Under the pieces are notes generated by a model. That model worked only from the letters and a program-made list of their open reading frames with translations. It had not been told where the DNA came from and did not search any database. Source: Neospora caninum Liverpool (lineage: Eukaryota; Apicomplexa; Conoidasida; Eucoccidiorida; Sarcocystidae). From it: DNA of 64,000 nt. Location of the stretch: contig NC_018395.1 in the NCBI RefSeq assembly GCF_000208865.1, positions 4,016,839 to 4,080,838 on the forward strand, given 5' to 3'. Numbering within the stretch: position 1 is the stretch's first letter; each line of letters begins with the position of its first letter. The position numbers and the translations under genes were made by a program. Shown here piece after piece: positions 59,001 through 64,000 of the stretch.

Positions 59001-61784
59001 GTTGATGCGAGTCGAACCTATCGACAGGCCATGACGCTTCCGCGAACGAGTGCCTACCTGGGATTGGGCGGCCATGCAAACTTCCCTTGTTTTGCACCTG
59101 CTTGATATGTCGCGTCTTTCTCGGGTGCGCAACCGAACGTCCAGCACATCACTCGCCTGTGGTTCACATCTGCACAGTGTGCCTCCGTCGTTTCCATTGG
59201 GGCCTCTGGAGAGACTGCATGTCTTTTTGCCGTGTTTTCAGCTACGCGAGGGGCATTCGGTCGTCTGGGGCGGTGACGCACCGGGCTATTTGCGGTGTCC
59301 CGGAAAAGAAGTGATCATCGGAGGGTTTTCGCTTATCTTCAACTTCAGAGACACGACAGCCGTCCCGGATGACTACCATATGGAGGCATGCAGACCTGGA
59401 CTGTAAGACAACAATAACAGAAGTACTGGGCGATGAGAGCAGCGGTAGTTCTGTCTGTTCAAGCTAGCCACAGATTTTGTGCGTCCGAGGCATCGGTGCT
59501 CATGTGTGGAGTAGCTAGTGCCCGTGTGTTCTTTCAGGCCGGTATGCGAACGTTCCTCGTCGACAGGGAACACCGCGGACGATTCGCGCATCTGGGCCGT
59601 CTGTGGCCCCAGTGCTATGCTCTCCCTTCAACAGGTCGTCGTTGAGGGCCTCGTCAACAACGAAGATCCCGATGTAAGTGAATGAAAAGTGCTCTGGAGC
59701 TGTGTGCCAGGAGCGTATTTTGGGTCTCAACTTCTACCAGTCACGTCCCCTCAAAATGGTTCGAGGAGCAACATCTTGCGCATGTCCGTGGCCCTACCTT
59801 GACGAGGTGGGACAGGAGGTTAATGTTGAATGGCAACGCGTCATCTCAGAACACCCTTCGCCAAGTCATGTGTTAGTAAGGAGTGCTCGCTGGCTTGGAG
59901 TTTTGCTGCCGTTCTGCAGGACACATTGGAAGCGCGGTGTCCAGATGGAACCGAAATTGCGTGGGGTCTGAAGCTTGCTGTCGGCTACGGACCCGGAGGC
60001 GCTGCTCACTCCTTCATCGGCCATTGCAAACCAGGTACGGTAGTGAGTCTGAAAGAAGTACATCTATCTCCAGGGACGCGCGTATAGCTCTGCAGTGGGT
60101 AGCATGAAAAGCCCGAGTCCACAGCATCGGTTGTTGTCGGTTGAACAGGTGCCGTGTTTCTTGCCAGCATAGAAGGGCCGTAACACCGTCTCTGCGGATT
60201 AGGCTCCGGTCTCGCTTCATGGTTGACTAACCCTAGGGGCAGCCCATTAGAATTTTGACCAGGCGAACGGAAAGACACTGGTGACGGCCAACGCTATTCC
60301 ATGGTGCATATGGCAGCAATACTCTTAGAGGGCGTTTCCGTCCGATTCCGGGTTCCTCGCAATGTGCCATGGAACTTATTCCATGAGAGAGGACGTCATT
60401 GTTGAGCTGTTCCCGAGTCATAACAGACAGGATCCAGTTAAATAATTCGTCGTCAAGGCACTCGTCTTTCAATCCTAGTGCCACGTGGATCAAGGCCAGT
60501 CCACGATAATGAAAAGTGACCTCAAATGTGTCTTCCATGGGCTCCACTTTCCCCAGTGTTGGCCCTTAAGCACATGTCCTGCCATCTACAGTCGTCAAGT
60601 ATTTATGGGTTCCTCCATAGTGGATCGTTGAGATGACTGTTTGCAGTAGGTATACCAGCTCTGTAAGCGGCGGGTCAGTCCCCTCGCACCTCAACTCCAC
60701 ATATCTATCTTGTGGAGCCAGATATGTGTATAATATTTGATTGATTCCATACTCTGTGTCGCTGAATGCTGTCTTTAAATAACGTGACACGCGTCCTTGC
60801 ATGTCCCTTCGTCTCGCGTTTGTCTCTCCCGTAAGTCGGGTTAGCTCTTTTGTAGTCTCCAGGAAAACCGTGATCACTCAGCGGCGAACAACGCGTCTTC
60901 CGTGCGGTGTGTCCTTCCGTTTCAGACAATCGGTTCGTGGTAATGCATTAGCAGCCCTTCTTTTTTCGGTGTCTGCACAGGGGAAACGTCTTGCAGAATG
61001 GCTCCTCGGCCGGAAAGCAGCAGGCACCACGCGCGGCGATTTGTCTACGCCGCCTGTGTGGAAGCTGGCTACCCTGGTCTTCGGGATATTCGAGGCGTCA
61101 GCAGCGTGGGTAGCATCGGCGACGCGCAGAAGGATCTCCCTAACGCCGATGGAGAGGTCGTCCTCGACTGCGGGGACGAGAGCACACTTTTGCTTGGTGA
61201 GAGAAACGGGGAAGTGAGAGAAAAGCGGTGCAATGCATGCACGGATAGGCTGTCGTAGCAACTGCGACGAAAGGATGCATCCGTCTATTAAAGATTTCGC
61301 AGACCTGGGTCTTCCGTACAACAGGGACCAAGTTTTTCACTCCACGGCACCGGCTGCCTGCCCCTGCTCAGTAGCGTGTGGAGCTATGGCTGCTGCGGCA
61401 TTGCATAGCTTACTTTACTTTCTATAAGGACTGTCCGAGTGAACAGTTTTCCCCGACTTTTTAATGTTTACAAAGCTGGTCTAGGTGTGCGTGTGGGCAA
61501 ACGGCAATGCAGTCCGAGTTATGCGTGTTGATCTGCATTCGTGTGCAGGGTGGACCCTAGAGAATCACATGCGGGAGGAGGATGTTCGCCTGAAATTCTT
61601 AACTTGTCCTCCCGGACAGCAAACCTGTGCGATGAAAGGAGCTGGCGTAGACAAGGCATCCCCTGGGGGCGAGGAGCAGAAGTTGAGGGACACCCATGCA
61701 CTTTTAGGGTTTGGGCTATGCGTGCCGGCATCGAAGTACAACGCGCATCCACAAGAACGAAGTGCTCCTATAAAGCCCCAATGA
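53055..61784 (+). CDS. PLP1: Perforin-like protein 1 (MACPF pore-forming protein)
   Basis: PLP1 is a microneme protein. In T. gondii it is released in a Ca2+-dependent way and permeabilises the parasitophorous vacuole membrane at egress. Fourteen exons: 53055-55301, 55528-55603, 55898-56017, 56417-56488, 56645-56772, 57011-57222, 57568-57764, 58152-58429, 58640-58795, 59242-59402, 59538-59673, 59920-60034, 60981-61196 and 61549-61784. All phases agree, giving about 1,449 residues. Residues 22-40 are a hydrophobic signal segment. Exon 1 otherwise encodes a charged, disordered N-terminal region with a strongly acidic stretch near residue 405-435. The MACPF domain spans exons 4-9: a GYDLLKGNPLG-type start in exon 4 and the FGTH signature in exon 7, whose glycine pair falls on the exon 7/8 junction. 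Exons 10-14 encode the Cys/Trp-rich beta-prism (APC-beta) repeats that bind membrane. The family assignment is firm; the exact N-terminus is less so. Confidence 0.93.
60035..60980 (+). other. PLP1 intron 12 (946 bp), with an antisense open frame
   Basis: The donor is CCAG|GTACGG and the acceptor is TCTGCACAG. It is the longest PLP1 intron in my model. On the minus strand one frame is open from 60877 to 60233 except for a single TAA. Confidence 0.65.
60233..60877 (-). pseudogene. Possible degraded antisense coding segment in PLP1 intron 12
   Basis: Two ORFs (60877-60566 and 60547-60233) share one reading frame and are separated only by a TAA at 60568-60566, so about 213 of 215 codons are open. 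The translation has a balanced, globular-looking composition (for example ELVYLLQTVISTIHYGG, FHYRGLALIHVALGLKDE) and many A/T third positions, unlike the host genes. There is no ATG at the 5' end and no family is recognised. It may be a relic of an inserted gene, an exon of an antisense transcript, or chance. Confidence 0.25.
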
Positions 61785-64000
61785 TGGATCAGTTCGAGGC
61801 CTTGATCGGTGTCACGTTCATTGAAAGTTGCCACTGTTTCTGTTCGCGCAAAAAGTGCAAGCTAGCCAGAATACTCCGTAAGCATGAAAGACGTAGATTG
61901 CTGTAAGATAAGGATAAAATCTGAGGGCCTTCCGCCTGCTTCTTTCTCTATATCGGAGAAACAGCGCAGTGTCGACGTGAAGGAGGGGCTTGTCCCTAAT
62001 ATCGTTTCAATCGTTTTTCCTCAGTTCTCTTCTCTGTGTCAGACACAGTGCAGGGTTTATTCCAACTGGCAAAACAAAACGCGAATGGAACATAGAGACT
62101 GTTATTAGTAGCGCCCATGTCCGTTCCAGTTGTCTATCAGGGCGTTTCTGAGCTCCAGATTTGCCTCTTTAGCTCTTGAGGCAGAGTGGCATAAGCTTCT
62201 CTTTTTCGGACATCAGTTAAAGGAATCAGGTTGCATCGAGAGCTGTTGTGAGGCCAGTCTTACTGCGGAAAAGAAATTTGATTCTGGTCGTTCATCGCTG
62301 TATGGAGAGGATTCATGTGGAGGAACGGTGCAGAGGAAGAGCACCATGAATGTCTGTGTGTGTCACACATGTCTACGCTGTGGTTTGGCGCCGATGTGTA
62401 ATGAAGTGCTCGAAAATGAAGCAATCAGACAAGAAAAGCAAGGATGGGGAACAGTCGGAGGTTCGCAGCAACGTGAGCTGTTGAGCAGACAAGGGAGAGT
62501 TCGCGCTTTTTTGTCATCTTGTGCACCTCTGATGCGGCTGTATCATGTTACTGTGTGTCACCAGTAAGCCGTGGCACTGCTCGTTTTTCAAGCGGAAGAA
62601 ACGGCGCTTGGTAACTAGCAGGGAAATATATTTGTCCTGGGCCACTGACTGACTTTTTTGAGTTGTCTCGCTCTCTTGTTGCATTGCTTCACAAATGTCT
62701 ATCCTTAAAAGAAGTGGCCCGGCATCGCATGTTGAACGGCGAACCCTAGCGGAACGACTACCACTTTCGGGGCAACTGTAAAAGTCATGGCCTGTAGGTG
62801 GTGCTGTCGTTACCGCCGTCGTGTGATGTGGGAACGTGATCGTTTTTGTCAGTAAAAACTGCATGCCCTTGCAGGCAAAAAATTTTTGCCTTTTCAAAGA
62901 GGACAAGTCAGAAGTTTACAGGTGGCGGTTAGTGTCGCCAGGTGATGGCAGCCATTCGTGAGGTTGTTCGGCAAAGGCGTGCTGATCCTCAGTCTTCCAG
63001 ATTTTGAATGCTACTCTCTTAGGTCACTCTATTCCTGCAAAATCATGTGACAGGAGGTGAACAGCTTTCAGCCGGGCGGCGAATAACCCTGTAGGGGTGT
63101 GTTCTGTACCACGCCTGCTGAGCTTTGCCGCTAAAGTCCACCATCTCATGCTTCGAAAGTAGAGTGCGATGGGCTAGGAATGGAGACTGTGGGATGCCAG
63201 CCTTTTTGCACTGGGTCGGCAATTATTCCCGTAACAATCGTTCAAAATATTCACAAATGGGCCGTCTGCTGCTCCACTGCACAGTCACACGCCGGCGGTA
63301 ATGCTGGCCATTCTTTAAGAGAACTGCATCACCATCATAGGGGTCGCTACAAGTTGGCTTAACGCATAAACATTCTCCTGGTGTTTCACCACCATAGAGT
63401 GTTTACGCGAAGTGGAGCAGCGGTCGCCTCTATAGAGTACACTTTCAGGGGCCGCTTGAATCTCCAAGGCGGTCAGTTTCTGTTTCGCTGTGAACCTTTG
63501 TTCGTGTGTCTGAACAATCATTAGGCAGTTTTGTTGCGAAGGTAACTGCATTATCATCGATGGACACTTATGTTGCTTCACGGCATAGCATAGTACGACC
63601 TGGAGCCTCCTAACTGATTAGTGGTAAATGAATCTGCTTACGTCTTACCAGGTTGGGTTTGGCACGGGTGGGCAGTTTCTTCTACGAAGTGCGATCAGGG
63701 AAGTTGGGGTCATCATAAAGGCAGTGCCTCTGAAGCGTGGCAGAGCGATTTTGGAAAGACGTTCAGAAATGAGCAAATGCTTGTCCAGCGTTATTTTGTT
63801 CAACATCCACCATGCTAGAGCAAGTCGCGTATGTCTTCTTCGTGAAATACTGTGCAAGTCCAACATATTGGCGTCCAACAGTGGAGCTCCGCAGTACAGT
63901 GTTGGGTTCCACAATCTCCTTTTATGTGAGCAATGCATTATTTGAAGAAGAGTTGCTTGTTCTACGGCTTTCGATCACGGGACGCAACAAGTGAGCTCCA
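61785..64000. other. Region 3' of PLP1, no secure gene
   Basis: It probably begins with the PLP1 3' UTR. It is AT-richer, like the 15.6-22.9 kb block. ORFs at 62130-62567 (+), 63628-63945 (+) and 63645-63938 (-) are open, but they overlap on both strands or start at non-ATG codons. None shows a motif that I can name. Confidence 0.5.

Noticed and set aside
63628..63945. 105-codon plus ORF and 97-codon minus ORF on the same DNA
   Set aside because: Both strands are open, neither shows a motif, and there is no supporting splice or start evidence, so neither is called.

Overview
The window reads as nuclear DNA of a tissue-cyst-forming coccidian (Apicomplexa, Sarcocystidae: Toxoplasma gondii or a close relative such as Hammondia or Neospora). 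The signs are GC-rich multi-exon genes with GT-AG introns preceded by pyrimidine tracts, very large proteins padded with Ser, Glu and Arg runs, start codons in a (G/C)CAAAATGG-like context, TGCATGC motifs, (TA)n microsatellites, and a perforin-like protein 1 (PLP1) gene with the apicomplexan MACPF plus beta-prism layout. Exons were derived by hand from open frames, splice sites and phase agreement, so UTRs and transcription starts are not defined.

Layout: (1) 1-6873 (+), the 3' part of a very large gene with WD40-like segments and a helical C-terminal half. (2) 8805-14913 (-), a nine-exon kelch-repeat (beta-propeller) protein with a serine-rich tail. Genes 1 and 2 converge. (3) 14914-23950, about 9 kb visibly poorer in G/C, with one convincing small secreted cysteine-rich ORF (16850-17464, -) and one weaker candidate (near 20.0-20.3 kb, -). 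(4) 23951-27679 (+), GAR1, the H/ACA snoRNP protein, six exons, with RGG tails at both ends. (5) 31401-40369 (+), an unusual protein that combines a GAT-like helical segment, a C2-like domain, a long coiled coil and a C-terminal alpha-adaptin-type appendage (ear). (6) 42941-49995 (-), a large coiled-coil, low-complexity protein of five exons. (7) 53055-61784 (+), PLP1: signal peptide, long charged N-terminal region, MACPF domain and C-terminal beta-prism repeats, 14 exons.

The genes do not form an operon. By family they cover ribosome biogenesis and rRNA modification (GAR1), probable membrane traffic or endocytosis (the GAT-C2-ear protein), scaffolding (kelch and coiled-coil proteins) and microneme-secreted pore formation for parasite egress (PLP1). 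Genes 6 and 7 are divergent across a 3 kb intergenic region that contains a near-perfect TRP-1 promoter motif, known from T. gondii ribosomal-protein genes. The points most worth a second look are the GAT-C2-coiled-coil-ear architecture, the secreted ten-cysteine ORF in the AT-richer block, and a broken antisense reading frame inside the longest PLP1 intron.
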